Made by a program: the position numbers and the translations under genes
Assembly (NCBI RefSeq): GCF_900104585.1
Contig: NZ_FNVX01000005.1
Location: 1 to 64,000, forward strand
Reading direction: 5' to 3'
Length of the DNA: 64,000 nt
From: Bacteroides ihuae
Lineage (GTDB): Bacteria > Bacteroidota > Bacteroidia > Bacteroidales > Bacteroidaceae
Notes under the pieces: model-generated
The model's database searches: none
What the model saw: the letters and a program-made list of their open reading frames with translations, nothing else
Told to the model about the DNA's origin: nothing
Part shown: piece after piece, positions 40,219 to 49,426 of the stretch
How positions within the stretch are numbered: position 1 is the stretch's first letter
How the letters are laid out: each line of letters begins with the position of its first letter

Positions 40219-40656
40219 TTATTTGTTAACTTCCTCTTCCTTCTTTTGCTTACTGCTCTTCATCTCTATAATGAAGGCCAGGATTAATCCGGCACCTCCA
40301 AAGAATAGTACGCAAGAACCGTACACAACACCTGAAATTTGTCGAACCTCCCAGCTATGATCTTGCATCTCTGTTCCGTAATAAGGAAAATAGTTCGCAC
40401 AAATTAGAAAACCGAGTAGAAGTCCTAAGCCCACTCCCATGAGCAAACACCCTGCTTTTAGTGCGCTAAATGAAAATTTACTTTGCACAAATTGCGGTAG
40501 AGAAAATTTCTCGAGAGAAGAAAAATCAATAAACTTTTCATTTAGTTTCTCAATAATGGCTAAGCGTTCGCGTTTGCGCACGAAGAGTTCAAATAATTTA
40601 TAAATACCTAAAGTAACGATGCCCACAATAAGGGGGGCCATAATAAAATCCATCAT
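40219..40656 (-). CDS. Membrane protein of DUF6249 type
   Basis: A 145-residue inner-membrane protein with three hydrophobic segments (residues 5-22, 70-92 and 112-132) and a basic stretch after the first (RKRERLAIIEKLNEK). This fits the DUF6249 family, often found beside ECF sigma factors and small anti-sigma proteins in Bacteroidales. Here a sigma factor gene lies 2 kb away on the other strand, with an S41 peptidase between them. Its role is unknown. Confidence 0.65.
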   Translation of the reverse strand: MMDFIMAPLIVGIVTLGIYKLFELFVRKRERLAIIEKLNEKFIDFSSLEKFSLPQFVQSKFSFSALKAGCLLMGVGLGLLLGFLICANYFPYYGTEMQDHSWEVRQISGVVYGSCVLFFGGAGLILAFIIEMKSSKQKKEEEVNK

Positions 40657-40829
40657 AATTGTACTGTATTAAAGTGAATACTGCTGTTCTTTGCACTGTT
40701 TGACGCAGAAGAATTGGAAAGGTTACAAGCTTTTTAATAAAATCGTTGTTTGGGTCTATTGAATAATAGCAATCAATTGATTATTTGTAGAATAATTCTT
40801 CTATTTTTTTCTGTTTGATTAAAAATAAT

Positions 40830-40837
40830 TATCTTTG
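40830..40837 (+). promoter_or_regulatory. -7 box of the S41 peptidase gene
   Basis: TATCTTTG fits TAnnTTTG. It lies about 117 bases before the start codon. The leader between them holds a 20-codon frame (start 40857) that I do not trust. Confidence 0.4.
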
Positions 40838-40953
40838 AGTGTTTAATAATAGCACTATGAGAGATGAGATGCAAGGTATGCATGCATCAAGCATTTGGAT
40901 CTCCTCAATGATGAAATAATACTGCCTTCAATAAACCTTTAATAATAATATCT

Positions 40954-42522
40954 ATGAGAGTGTATAAAATGCTGATTGTATCTTTTTGCCTGTTTAATAT
41001 CTTTGCAGCTAATGCGCAAACTACAAGAAAATACATGAACGATGAGATTGCTAAATTAGCAATGTATCAAGATGGAGATGATTACCAGAAAGATTTACTT
41101 CTTTTTTTAGATATGCTAAAGGAATCTCATCCCGCTTTTTCATCAGAGTTTATTCCTCCATTTAATATTGATAGTTTAAAAAGAGTAGGGTATGAGTGGG
41201 GAAAGTCATGCTCTTCTATTGCACAGCTTAGAACTTACTTGCAATCCATTGCGACTCAATTAAATGATGGGCACACCACTTTATTGCCAGTTATCAACAA
41301 GAATCTAATTTATCCTTTTATGTTATTTAAGGAGAACGGAAAAGTTTATTTGAGAGGTGTTAATCAAGAATATAAGGCTTCGTTAGGAAAGGAAATCGTT
41401 GAAATAAATAATCAAAAGACATTGAAAGTGATAGATAGCTTTAGAACCTTGATCAGCAGCGATAATGATACATACTTCTATGATAAGGTTGAAAGCTTTA
41501 TGCAATTGTATTCTGTATGGAAGGATCATATATATTGTTTGCCAGACTCTACTTTGCATTTTAAATTTTCTGATGGGAGTATGATCCCCATTCGCCCTAT
41601 CTCAAAAAAAGATATAAATCTATCTGTGTTGTCTAATAACGAGTCATCCAATTCGATAAGAAAAAATACGAAATTACCCTTCCTTTACGAAGTGTTGCCG
41701 GAGAAAAATATTTGTTATCTTCAATTTAATGCTTGTGTGGATCAAAGCTCATTACGTTCTCAATATAATATGATTAAAGCTGAAAATAGAATATCGAAAG
41801 AAGCTATAGAAGAGAAGTTGTCGCAAGTTCCTCGCTTTGATGATTTTTTAGCTGATATGTTTAAAAAAATTAGAGAAGAGAAAATTCAGACATTAGTAAT
41901 TGACGTAAGGGACAACTCGGGAGGTAATAGTAGATTGTGTGATGTTCTACTTTCATGGCTAAAACCTTACGAAGATATAAAAAGGTTTAGTTCTTCAATC
42001 CGTTTTTCTAAACTATGGGAAGAGACTTATCCCTCGTTAGCGGATAAATATAAACAAGCTTTGTTGGGGCATGAAAATTCTTATAAAATAGGGAAAATCT
42101 ATAGTAGTGCCTTCTTGTCTTCTTTGATAAGTAAAAAAGATTCTATGCCGGGGAAAGGAAAGGAATACTTTAGACAGAATAGAGATAATAAATTAATTTT
42201 TGAGGGTAATATTGTTTTTATTCAGAATGCTAAAACATATAGTAGTGCGGGGCTGCTAATTTCAACAGTGATGGACAATGATATTGGTATTGTTATTGGG
42301 AGTGCAAGTTCGTATAAACCTTGCAATTATGGAGACATATTATATTGGGAGTTACCCAATACAAATATTAGGGGAACTATTAGCCATAAAGTATTTACTC
42401 GTCCTAATATTGCTAAGTGTGCAGAAGCATCTTTGATTCCTACTGTTCTTTTAACTCCATCTTGGTTGGATGTTTTGGGCAATAAAGATGTCTGTTGGGA
42501 GTGGATCTTATCTCATTATTGA
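40954..42522 (+). CDS. Exported S41-family peptidase
   Basis: A 522-residue protein with a signal peptide (MRVYKMLIVSFCLFNIFAANAQ). The N-terminal helical part (residues 30-120) and the middle resemble tail-specific proteases. The fold's signature strands are LVIDVRDNSGGNSRLCD near 315, and the catalytic serine lies in AKTYSSAGLL near 430. No clear PDZ domain is visible, so it belongs with the PDZ-less Bacteroidales S41 members. Substrate unknown. Codon use is more AT-rich than in neighbouring genes, so it may be a later arrival between the DUF6249 and sigma factor genes. Confidence 0.82.
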   Translation: MRVYKMLIVSFCLFNIFAANAQTTRKYMNDEIAKLAMYQDGDDYQKDLLLFLDMLKESHPAFSSEFIPPFNIDSLKRVGYEWGKSCSSIAQLRTYLQSIATQLNDGHTTLLPVINKNLIYPFMLFKENGKVYLRGVNQEYKASLGKEIVEINNQKTLKVIDSFRTLISSDNDTYFYDKVESFMQLYSVWKDHIYCLPDSTLHFKFSDGSMIPIRPISKKDINLSVLSNNESSNSIRKNTKLPFLYEVLPEKNICYLQFNACVDQSSLRSQYNMIKAENRISKEAIEEKLSQVPRFDDFLADMFKKIREEKIQTLVIDVRDNSGGNSRLCDVLLSWLKPYEDIKRFSSSIRFSKLWEETYPSLADKYKQALLGHENSYKIGKIYSSAFLSSLISKKDSMPGKGKEYFRQNRDNKLIFEGNIVFIQNAKTYSSAGLLISTVMDNDIGIVIGSASSYKPCNYGDILYWELPNTNIRGTISHKVFTRPNIAKCAEASLIPTVLLTPSWLDVLGNKDVCWEWILSHY

Positions 42523-42595
42523 GCTTCTGTTGTGTAGGAAAACACATCTATCGGGCTAACTATAATAGTATGGAAATAATTCATGCTTTAGACTT

Positions 42596-42622
42596 GTAAC
42601 CTTTTCCGTTGAGCTGCGTCTA
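42596..42622 (+). promoter_or_regulatory. ECF-type promoter of the sigma factor operon
   Basis: GTAAC at 42596-42600 and CGTCTA at 42617-42622 are separated by 16 bases, the classic pattern of ECF sigma factor promoters (GTAAC about -35, CGTC about -10). It lies 23 bases before the sigma factor start, which suggests the sigma factor controls its own operon. Confidence 0.7.
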
Positions 42623-42645
42623 ACGGAGTACATTCATAAATATGC

Positions 42646-43221
42646 ATGGAAGCGAAAGACGAAACACGGTACATTCAACGAATACTCGATGGGGAAACAG
42701 AACTCTACGCAGTTCTTCTCGATCGTTATAACCGTCCCATCTATTCACTGATTGTGCAGATGATTTCGTGTCCCGAAGATGCAGAAGAGTTGGTGCAGGA
42801 TACTTTCTTGAAGGCGTACCGCAATTTGGGATCTTATAAAGGAGAGAGTCGTTTTTCTACGTGGTTATATCGGATTGCTTATAACATAACGATATCATTC
42901 ACTAGGAAAAAACGGCAGGAGTTTTTATATATAGAAGACAGTACAATAAATAATGTGCCAGATGAGAAAGCGGAGGAGATACTTTGTCCCACTGATGACG
43001 AAGAGCGTATAACTGCTTTGATTCAGGCAATTGAGCTGTTGAACGCAGAAGAAAAAGCCATTATTACGCTTTTTTATTACGAACAGAAATCAGTAGAGGA
43101 GGTGGGCGAGGTGTTGAATCTGACTACTTCTAATGTAAAGGTTAAGCTGCATCGCACCCGTAAGAAAATATATTTGTTAATGAGTAAAAAGGATAATACA
43201 TCCTTGTGGAAAGGAGAATAA
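42646..43221 (+). CDS. ECF RNA polymerase sigma factor
   Basis: A 191-residue sigma-70 family factor of the extracytoplasmic function type. Region 2 covers residues 15-90 (YNRPIYSLIVQMISCPEDAEELVQDTFLKAYRNL in pieces; STWLYRIAYN at 71-80). Region 4 covers residues 125-182 (LNAEEKAIITLFYYEQKSVEEVGEVLNLTTSNVKVKLHRTRKK in pieces). It is preceded by an ECF-type promoter and is followed one base later by a small membrane protein that is probably its anti-sigma factor. Confidence 0.93.
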   Translation: MEAKDETRYIQRILDGETELYAVLLDRYNRPIYSLIVQMISCPEDAEELVQDTFLKAYRNLGSYKGESRFSTWLYRIAYNITISFTRKKRQEFLYIEDSTINNVPDEKAEEILCPTDDEERITALIQAIELLNAEEKAIITLFYYEQKSVEEVGEVLNLTTSNVKVKLHRTRKKIYLLMSKKDNTSLWKGE

Positions 43222-43222
43222 T

Positions 43223-43591
43223 ATGGAAACAGATAAGAATACAAATAGCGCACTGAGGCAGGCTCTTGAAAGTAGATGTCAGGGGAGTTTATCTTCTAAC
43301 TTCACTTTTCGGATGATGGAACAGGTACATGTAGAAGCCCTTAGACAGCGTAAGCGCAAAGCTATGGCAGGCTCTGTTTTGCTTATCACTACCTCTTTAT
43401 TGTTGATAGCTCTGGCTGTTTACGTACTTGCTTTTCGTATGAATATTAGGTGGAGTGACTTTATGCCTCAGGTGAATACCTCCGAATCATTCTCTATGAT
43501 AGGTTTTTATGGTTACATAGCAGTGCTTGTACTGGTTTTGCTTGGTTTGGATCATTTATTGAGGGCAGCCAAAAGAAAGAAAGAGTTCTGA
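43223..43591 (+). CDS. Probable anti-sigma factor, small membrane protein
   Basis: A 122-residue protein with a cytoplasmic N-terminus (residues 1-45, SSNFTFRMMEQVHVEALRQRK), then membrane helices at 48-70 and 92-112. It starts one base after the sigma factor stop. The size, topology and place fit a membrane-bound anti-sigma factor holding the ECF factor through its N-terminal region. The family is not recognised with certainty, and no zinc-binding HxxxCxxC motif is seen. Confidence 0.65.
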   Translation: METDKNTNSALRQALESRCQGSLSSNFTFRMMEQVHVEALRQRKRKAMAGSVLLITTSLLLIALAVYVLAFRMNIRWSDFMPQVNTSESFSMIGFYGYIAVLVLVLLGLDHLLRAAKRKKEF

Positions 43592-43647
43592 ACTAGTTTT
43601 TTTGCTCATAAATCTTTTACTTTGCAGCCTTATTTAAAAGAAAAGAT

Positions 43648-44661
43648 ATGAGAAGTTTTGCATCTGATAATAATTCCGGAGTGCATCCATTGGTGATGGA
43701 AGCGTTGAGCCGGGCTAATGAAAACCATGCGTTAGGTTATGGTGATGACCGCTGGACAGAAGAGGCTGTAGCGAAGATCAAAGAGACATTCACTCCCGAT
43801 TGCGAACCCTTGTTTGTGTTTAATGGTACCGGAAGTAACATTGTGGCACTTCAATTAATGGTACGATCTTACCACTCCATCATTTGTGCCGAAACAGCGC
43901 ATATCTATGTGGACGAATGTGGGTCTCCGGTGAAGAGCACCGGAGCACAGATACGTCCTATCGCTACTTCTGACGGCAAACTTACACCAGAGTTGATACA
44001 ACCTTATCTACATGGCTTTGGCGACCAACACCATTCGCAACCGGGTGCTATCTATTTGTCGCAGTGCACCGAATTGGGCACGATCTATACCGTTGATGAG
44101 CTAAAAGACATTACTGCACTGGCCCATCAGTACGGCATGCGTGTGCACATGGATGGAGCAAGAATAGCCAATGCTTGTGCGGCACTGAATGTTTCTCTGC
44201 GTGCGTTGACGGTGGATTGTGGTATTGACGTACTTAGTTTTGGAGGTACAAAGAATGGTTTGATGATGGGAGAATGCGTGATAGTGTTCGATGAATCATT
44301 GAAAGTTGAGGCTCGTTTCATTCGTAAGCAGTCGGCTCAATTAGCTTCTAAGATGCGCTATCTGTCGTGTCAGTTCACAGCTTATCTTACTGATGATCTT
44401 TGGTTGAAGAACGCTACTCATGCCAATGCGATGGCGCAAAGACTTTACCAAGAGTTGAAGTCTGTTCAGGGTGTTCATTTTACTCAGAAAGCAGAGAGCA
44501 ATCAATTATTTCTTTCCATGCCGCGTGAGGTCATTGATAAGCTGCTGCAATCCTATTTCTTTTATTTCTGGAAGGAAGAGGAGAATGAAGTTCGCTTGGT
44601 AACCTCTTTCGATACTACTGATACAGATATTGATCAATTCATAAAAGTGCTTCACTCATAA
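43648..44661 (+). CDS. Low-specificity L-threonine aldolase-like enzyme
   Basis: A 337-residue PLP enzyme of the beta-eliminating lyase group (PF01212). Motifs are FASDNNSGVHPLVMEAL near 4, YGDDRWTEEA near 31, the HMDGARIANA aspartate site near 168-177, and SFGGTKNG near 196-203 with the PLP-binding lysine. It would split L-threonine or L-allo-threonine to glycine and acetaldehyde. Substrate preference cannot be read by eye. It is followed by two hairpins and converges with the GH9 fusion gene. Confidence 0.88.
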   Translation: MRSFASDNNSGVHPLVMEALSRANENHALGYGDDRWTEEAVAKIKETFTPDCEPLFVFNGTGSNIVALQLMVRSYHSIICAETAHIYVDECGSPVKSTGAQIRPIATSDGKLTPELIQPYLHGFGDQHHSQPGAIYLSQCTELGTIYTVDELKDITALAHQYGMRVHMDGARIANACAALNVSLRALTVDCGIDVLSFGGTKNGLMMGECVIVFDESLKVEARFIRKQSAQLASKMRYLSCQFTAYLTDDLWLKNATHANAMAQRLYQELKSVQGVHFTQKAESNQLFLSMPREVIDKLLQSYFFYFWKEEENEVRLVTSFDTTDTDIDQFIKVLHS

Positions 44662-44684
44662 CTCTTGAGTTTGTGATAACAAAT

Positions 44685-44714
44685 AAGGTTCGGACTTTCA
44701 CAAGCCCGAACCTT
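44685..44714. terminator. Hairpin between convergent genes (first)
   Basis: AAGGTTCGG (44685-44693) pairs with CCGAACCTT (44706-44714). It can serve both strands. On the minus strand it follows the GH9 fusion gene and has a TATTTGTT tail. Confidence 0.7.
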
Positions 44715-44721
44715 TCACTAT

Positions 44722-44754
44722 ACTATATTTCTTGGGGGTGAAATATAGTTTTTG
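44722..44754 (+). terminator. Hairpin between convergent genes (second)
   Basis: ACTATATTTC (44722-44731) pairs with GAAATATAGT (44740-44749) around TTGGGGGT, followed by T residues on the plus strand. Confidence 0.7.
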
Positions 44755-44761
44755 AATATCA

Positions 44762-47254
44762 TTATAACCCTATAGCCTCTTGCAGAGGAACGAAGGAGTA
44801 TCCCTTTTTCTTGAGAGTTTTAATCATCTTTTCCATGTAAGTGGTATAGAATTTATCTGTCCGCTTATCGTCTGTGCCAAAGTGAATGAGCATGATGTGT
44901 CCATTTAATCCTTCTTTGGCTTCTACGGCCATCACTTTGTCATAAATTTCTTTGCTGCTTCGGTAGTTCTTCATGTCCGGAGTGGTATAATCTGCATTGG
45001 TCATGGTTCCGGCTGTGAAGTTGATTAGTTGCAAACCCAAGCTTTTTGTCCACGCAGCAATTTGAGTATTGTAATGTTCATACGGTGGGATGAAAAACGG
45101 TGCATCGGTATATTTTATACCTGCTTTGTTCATCATCTGGTAGTTTGCTTGTAGGTCCTTCACGAAATCTTCATGACTGATGAGAGTAGAATCCCTCTTC
45201 TCCCAAGAGCAGTAGAGTGGGTGAGCGTAACTATGCGCTCCTACGTAATGTCCCTCGGCCTTCAGTTGACTGATAATGCTTGGGAATAGTTTATAGAAGC
45301 CTCCGGTAAAGAAGAATGCTCCTTTTATCTTTTGTTTCTTTAGCGTTCTTATGATTGCATCTGCACCGTCTGCTTTATCGGCAGCAGTGAATACGAGTGT
45401 AATTTGTTTCTTTGAAGGATCCGTTCGTACTATGCCACCGTTGCTATAAATGTTTTTATCGTTTCTTGCATTGCTTGCTTTCATTCCTTCTTTTTGGAGA
45501 GATGAAAGATAGTAGGTCAGGGAGGCTGTGCCATCCATGGTTGGTTCGTTGGTGGCGTAGTCATGCGTGTCGTCATGATAGACCATTCTGTCCGGTTGAA
45601 AGAGAGCATACTCTTCGCCTCCGTCCAGGCGTACACCCCTGAGACCTTTAAAGATGGTTGTGTACACAGGCCCATCTACCAGTCCGCCGGTGGTGTTTCC
45701 GACACCTGCATTGATAAGAGAGGAGTGAGGCTTGGTGGGGTAATCGCCCCAAAGAGGTAACTCAACCACCATACTTGTTCCCCACGGATTGCAGCCGAAG
45801 AGCCAATCACGCAGGGAGGCTTCCATTTCTTCGTACGTATTGTCTCCCGTCAGTTCACGATAAAGGCGACACTGGGTGAGCATAGCCGTGGTGAGGTTGT
45901 TTGAACACCAGATCGTGGGGATGCCATAGAGGAATGGGCTTTCAACTGCTTTCTCATACACTCGGCTGATGCCGGCACGCATGTTGCGGATAAACTCCTG
46001 ACTGATGCGTTTATTGTCTGCATTGGCCAGTCGGTAGTGCCCCATACTCATAAACGGATACCATTGATAATGGCGAGCACTGTCGGCTCCCATCCACGGA
46101 GTAACCGGCTCCCGACGGCCGTATTCGATGGCTTGATCCATATATTTCTTGTCGCTTGTAACACGGTAAAGTTCTGTTGCAGCAAGTTCCATATCGTCCG
46201 TCCAGTTATCTTCTTCATAGATGTATGGTGAAAGCACAGAAACTGTTTGGCAAGCTCCGGGTTGGTCTATACCTTGTTGGTAAGCATCTTCAGCTTTGGC
46301 TCTTATTTCTGCAGCAAAAGTCGGATAATATTTTTGCAAGATTTCTGCTCCTAAAGTAAAACAAGAAGCGAACTTGCCGGCTGTACTGGCCACACCGGTA
46401 GTGGCATTCATAAACTTTCCGCGTTGCTGCTTTTCGCCACTACAAAAGTAGACTGGACGTCCAGTGCCTTTGCCGTAACCATAGTCAACATCATCTTTAT
46501 TGGGTAGTCTCATTCCGGCATGGTCGCGATCGTCTGCTATTTGATTATAGAGTTCTCCTTTGCTCGGATTCATTCGGTTGAGCCAGTCCAACCCCCATTT
46601 TATTTCATCTACAATATCAGGTATGCCGTTTGCACCTGGCAGTCCCGCAGCATCGTAAGCATCAGCAAATGATTCAGGGTTTTGTTGATAAGCAAACATC
46701 ATTTGGTACATCGCATTGGCCGATGTGGTGGTGTACTGCAAATAGTCTGAAGCATCGTGCCAGCCTCCACGAACATCCAGATGTTGGCCCGTTTTTGTGG
46801 GATGATAAACAATGTAGCCATCATGCACGTGGCAGCTGTCTTTTAGGAATGGGTTGTAGCCGCACCTTTGTTGACGCATGTAGTTCAGCAGAAAGTCGGC
46901 TGTCCCATTGTACACTTGATTGTTGATAGGGAAATGGGGGGATTCTGCCCCACCAGCTTTCAGGTAATACGTTCCTTGTTGATTAAAGTCGCTAAAGTCC
47001 AATCGATACGTGCTCTCCATCCGTCCTATTCTACCTGTTGCCTTGGGGGAGGTAAAGGTACATGCCGTTTTTCCGGTGAATGCGTCAATCAAAGCGTATT
47101 CTTTTACGCTTGTTGTCTGCTCACTAATAAATACAGCAACTTTTCGGGATTGGGGCAAGTATCCGAGTTGGTTAATTCTTATCCATCCTTCTGCTTTAAC
47201 ACTTAATGTGATGACAGAGAGTACTACAATTAGTAGCCAATGCTTGCATTTCAT
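44762..47254 (-). CDS. GH9 cellulase-like enzyme fused to a polysaccharide deacetylase (NodB) domain
   Basis: An 830-residue exported protein with two enzyme-like parts. After the signal peptide (ends SVKA) comes an Ig-like CelD N-terminal domain with INQLGYLPQSRKVAV near 28. The GH9 barrel then covers about residues 110-590: catalytic aspartates in DVRGGWHDASDYLQY near 165, and CNPWGTSMV near 490. From about 615 to 830 there is a NodB-type domain: HSYAH near 674 keeps the metal-binding histidines and LIHFGTD keeps the last motif. The first motif, normally TFDDG, reads FTAADKADG, and the RPP motif reads IPP. GH9 enzymes cut beta-1,4-glucans or related chains; the second domain may bind rather than deacetylate. 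The gene is monocistronic. Confidence 0.88.
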   Translation of the reverse strand: MKCKHWLLIVVLSVITLSVKAEGWIRINQLGYLPQSRKVAVFISEQTTSVKEYALIDAFTGKTACTFTSPKATGRIGRMESTYRLDFSDFNQQGTYYLKAGGAESPHFPINNQVYNGTADFLLNYMRQQRCGYNPFLKDSCHVHDGYIVYHPTKTGQHLDVRGGWHDASDYLQYTTTSANAMYQMMFAYQQNPESFADAYDAAGLPGANGIPDIVDEIKWGLDWLNRMNPSKGELYNQIADDRDHAGMRLPNKDDVDYGYGKGTGRPVYFCSGEKQQRGKFMNATTGVASTAGKFASCFTLGAEILQKYYPTFAAEIRAKAEDAYQQGIDQPGACQTVSVLSPYIYEEDNWTDDMELAATELYRVTSDKKYMDQAIEYGRREPVTPWMGADSARHYQWYPFMSMGHYRLANADNKRISQEFIRNMRAGISRVYEKAVESPFLYGIPTIWCSNNLTTAMLTQCRLYRELTGDNTYEEMEASLRDWLFGCNPWGTSMVVELPLWGDYPTKPHSSLINAGVGNTTGGLVDGPVYTTIFKGLRGVRLDGGEEYALFQPDRMVYHDDTHDYATNEPTMDGTASLTYYLSSLQKEGMKASNARNDKNIYSNGGIVRTDPSKKQITLVFTAADKADGADAIIRTLKKQKIKGAFFFTGGFYKLFPSIISQLKAEGHYVGAHSYAHPLYCSWEKRDSTLISHEDFVKDLQANYQMMNKAGIKYTDAPFFIPPYEHYNTQIAAWTKSLGLQLINFTAGTMTNADYTTPDMKNYRSSKEIYDKVMAVEAKEGLNGHIMLIHFGTDDKRTDKFYTTYMEKMIKTLKKKGYSFVPLQEAIGL

Positions 47255-47401
47255 AAGGTTTAATCTCTTAAGGTTGGTACTTGTGCTAAGTTGATATACA
47301 AATAAAGCTCATTAAATTAGAAAAAGGAATAATATAGTCTTATTATTAAATGATATTATATGTCGTTTACGTATTTTTAGAATTAAGGATTAGATATTAG
47401 A

Positions 47402-47436
47402 TGACAAAAGGGATTCTATTGGGAGTTCTTTTGTCA
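47402..47436. repeat. Inverted repeat upstream of the GH9 fusion gene
   Basis: TGACAAAAG (47402-47410) and CTTTTGTCA (47428-47436) are perfect complements around 17 bases. It abuts copy B of the palindromic repeat and may be part of it or a separate site. Confidence 0.5.
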
Positions 47437-47556
47437 ACGTTTAGAAAAGCTCTCAAAGCCCCACCAGCAAAGGGTTTGGTGAACTAACTAGATCAGCGTG
47501 GTTAATTAACTACTTCACCGCACTGAACTAGTTAATTAACCACGCTGAAGTAGTGA
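47429..47556. repeat. Palindromic intergenic repeat, copy B
   Basis: Related to the element at 21595-21735. The central 18-bp stem AGCGTGGTTAATTAACTA (47495-47512) and TAGTTAATTAACCACGCT (47529-47546) encloses a 16-base loop, as in copy A. The stem differs from copy A at two positions, each with a matching change in the other arm (C-G to T-A and G-C to T-A). Flanking shared words are TTTGTCAA, TCTCAAA and GGTGAACTAACTAG. The two lower hairpins of copy A are weak here. The remaining bases of 47255-47719 hold only the promoter region of the GH9 gene and a terminator. Confidence 0.75.
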
Positions 47557-47660
47557 GTTCTCTTTAGAAAGTGTACTATGTAAGTTATCAGGAACTTTTT
47601 CGTTTGAAGATTTTTATTAACATGCTAATAAAAGACTGTTTTGTGAGGAAGAATTGCATA

Positions 47661-47701
47661 AAAAAGGCGTTCGTCTTAACTTTTTAAGAGAACGCCTTTT
47701 A
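47661..47701 (-). terminator. Terminator of the etf/acyl-CoA dehydrogenase operon
   Basis: On the minus strand AAAAGGCGTT pairs with AACGCCTTTT (47700-47691 and 47671-47662), with an inner CTTAA/TTAAG stem and a TTTTT tail. It lies about 20 bases after the dehydrogenase stop. Confidence 0.88.
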
Positions 47702-47719
47702 AGTTGAGATATTATCTAC

Positions 47720-49423
47720 TTATTTTCTGTAATAAGCCAGATCGTCTTTATCAAATTTACTGATAAATATAACATGTTTTTCTATTTCTACTTCAGCATA
47801 GCGAACATAGACTTGTGCTGATTCTGCAAAGATGGCATTTTTAGATGCATCTTGAATGATAAGATATGACATGATAAGATGAGCAGCCATTTCGACCAAA
47901 CGACGAGCACAAAAATCCAGTAATTCCTGGTCTTTAGTCTCGATGATTTCTGCCATGGCTACTTCATATTTATTGGCCATTTCTTTCAGACGGTTTTTCA
48001 AACCTTCGAATTCCGGGGATACAGGCATTGCTTCGTATTCGCGGATGCGAGCTAGATAGGCCCCGTTAGTTACATAACGAATCGCAGCAACCACTTGCAA
48101 CTGAGTTGTACCTTCATAAATAGAAGTAATACGTGAGTCACGGTAGATACGTTCACAAGCGTAGTCTTTCATAAATCCTGATCCGCCGTGAATCTGAATA
48201 CAGTCGTAGGCATTTTGATTGGCAAACTCACTTCCTATACCTTTAGCCAACGGAGTAAAACTATCAGCTAATTTTGAAAATAGTTTTTGCTCTTGGCGTT
48301 CTTCAGGAGTTAATTTACGGTCTTTTGATATATCATCGAGTGCTTTATATACATCGACAAAGCGGGCTGTTTCATAAAGCAACGTACGTGAAGCGTCTAA
48401 TTTAGCTTTCATTAATGAAAGAATCTCGGCAACAGCAGGGAATTCGATAATGGCTTTGCCAAATTGTTTGCGGTCCTGCGCATACGCCAATGCTTCATTG
48501 TAAGCGGCATGAGACAATCCAACTGATTGAGCGGCAATACCCAGACGAGCTCCGTTCATCAGCGCCATCACGTACTTAATGAGACCTAACTTACGGTCGC
48601 CACAAAGTTCGGCTTTGGCATTTTTGTAGACCAACTCGCAAGTAGGAGAGCCTTTGATACCCATTTTATTTTCAATGCGGCGAACGTCTACACCACCATT
48701 GCGTTTATCATAAATGAACATGGAAAGTCCACGACCATCGTGCGTACCTTCTTCTGAACGAGCAAGTACAAGGTGAATATCAGCATCTCCATTGGTGATG
48801 AAGCGTTTTACGCCGTTCAAGTACCAGCATTTATCTTTTTCGCTATATGAAGCTTTAAGCATGACCGATTGGAGGTCGGAACCAGCATCCGGCTCTGTAA
48901 GGTCCATAGACATGGTATCTCCTTGGCAAACGCGGGTAATATATCGTTGTTTCTGGTCGTCGTTGGCAAACTCGTAAATGGTTTCTGCGCAATCTTGCAA
49001 TCCCCACAAGTTTTCAAATCCTGCATCGCTACGACTTACTATATCGGCAGCCATGATGTAAGGAACAACCGGAAAGTTCAGTCCGCCAAAACGGCGTGGC
49101 ATAGCCATACCCATCAATCCGGCTTTGCGACAAGCTTCTAAATTCGCAGTAGTTCCGCTGGCATATGTAACTCGTCCGCCATTAACCGAAGGACCTTCGT
49201 GATCTACGCCTTCCGCATTAGGGCCAACAATGTCTCCACAGATTTCGCCTACAATCTCTAATACTTGATTGTAGCTGTCCATTGCGTCTTCAAAGTCTAT
49301 AGGAGCATATTCGTAACTCTCTTTATCGGTGTAGCTTCTCTCTTTGAGCTCTACAATTCTCTTCATTAACGGATGGTTCAAGTGATGCTTGAGTTCCGGT
49401 GTATCTGTATAAAAGTTAGCCAT
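47720..49423 (-). CDS. Acyl-CoA dehydrogenase
   Basis: A 567-residue FAD enzyme of the acyl-CoA dehydrogenase superfamily, oxidising an acyl-CoA and passing electrons to the ETF encoded just upstream. The N-terminal helical domain is followed by the mid beta domain (MSMDLTEPDAGSD near 173). The C-terminal domain has QIHGGSGFMKDY near 412 and RITSIYEGTTQ near 432, the region of the catalytic Glu in this family. An extra C-terminal helical stretch of about 100 residues makes it longer than the usual 380. It starts three bases after etfA. The natural acyl-CoA is unknown. Confidence 0.92.
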   Translation of the reverse strand: MANFYTDTPELKHHLNHPLMKRIVELKERSYTDKESYEYAPIDFEDAMDSYNQVLEIVGEICGDIVGPNAEGVDHEGPSVNGGRVTYASGTTANLEACRKAGLMGMAMPRRFGGLNFPVVPYIMAADIVSRSDAGFENLWGLQDCAETIYEFANDDQKQRYITRVCQGDTMSMDLTEPDAGSDLQSVMLKASYSEKDKCWYLNGVKRFITNGDADIHLVLARSEEGTHDGRGLSMFIYDKRNGGVDVRRIENKMGIKGSPTCELVYKNAKAELCGDRKLGLIKYVMALMNGARLGIAAQSVGLSHAAYNEALAYAQDRKQFGKAIIEFPAVAEILSLMKAKLDASRTLLYETARFVDVYKALDDISKDRKLTPEERQEQKLFSKLADSFTPLAKGIGSEFANQNAYDCIQIHGGSGFMKDYACERIYRDSRITSIYEGTTQLQVVAAIRYVTNGAYLARIREYEAMPVSPEFEGLKNRLKEMANKYEVAMAEIIETKDQELLDFCARRLVEMAAHLIMSYLIIQDASKNAIFAESAQVYVRYAEVEIEKHVIFISKFDKDDLAYYRK

Positions 49424-49426
49424 TTG

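Noticed and set aside
40857..40920. 20-codon frame in the leader of the S41 peptidase gene
   Set aside because: Short, with no run of any amino acid that would suggest attenuation, and no terminator follows.
47395..47560. CRISPR-like array
   Set aside because: The repeated words are parts of one palindrome with no regular spacers; the same holds at 21595-21735.
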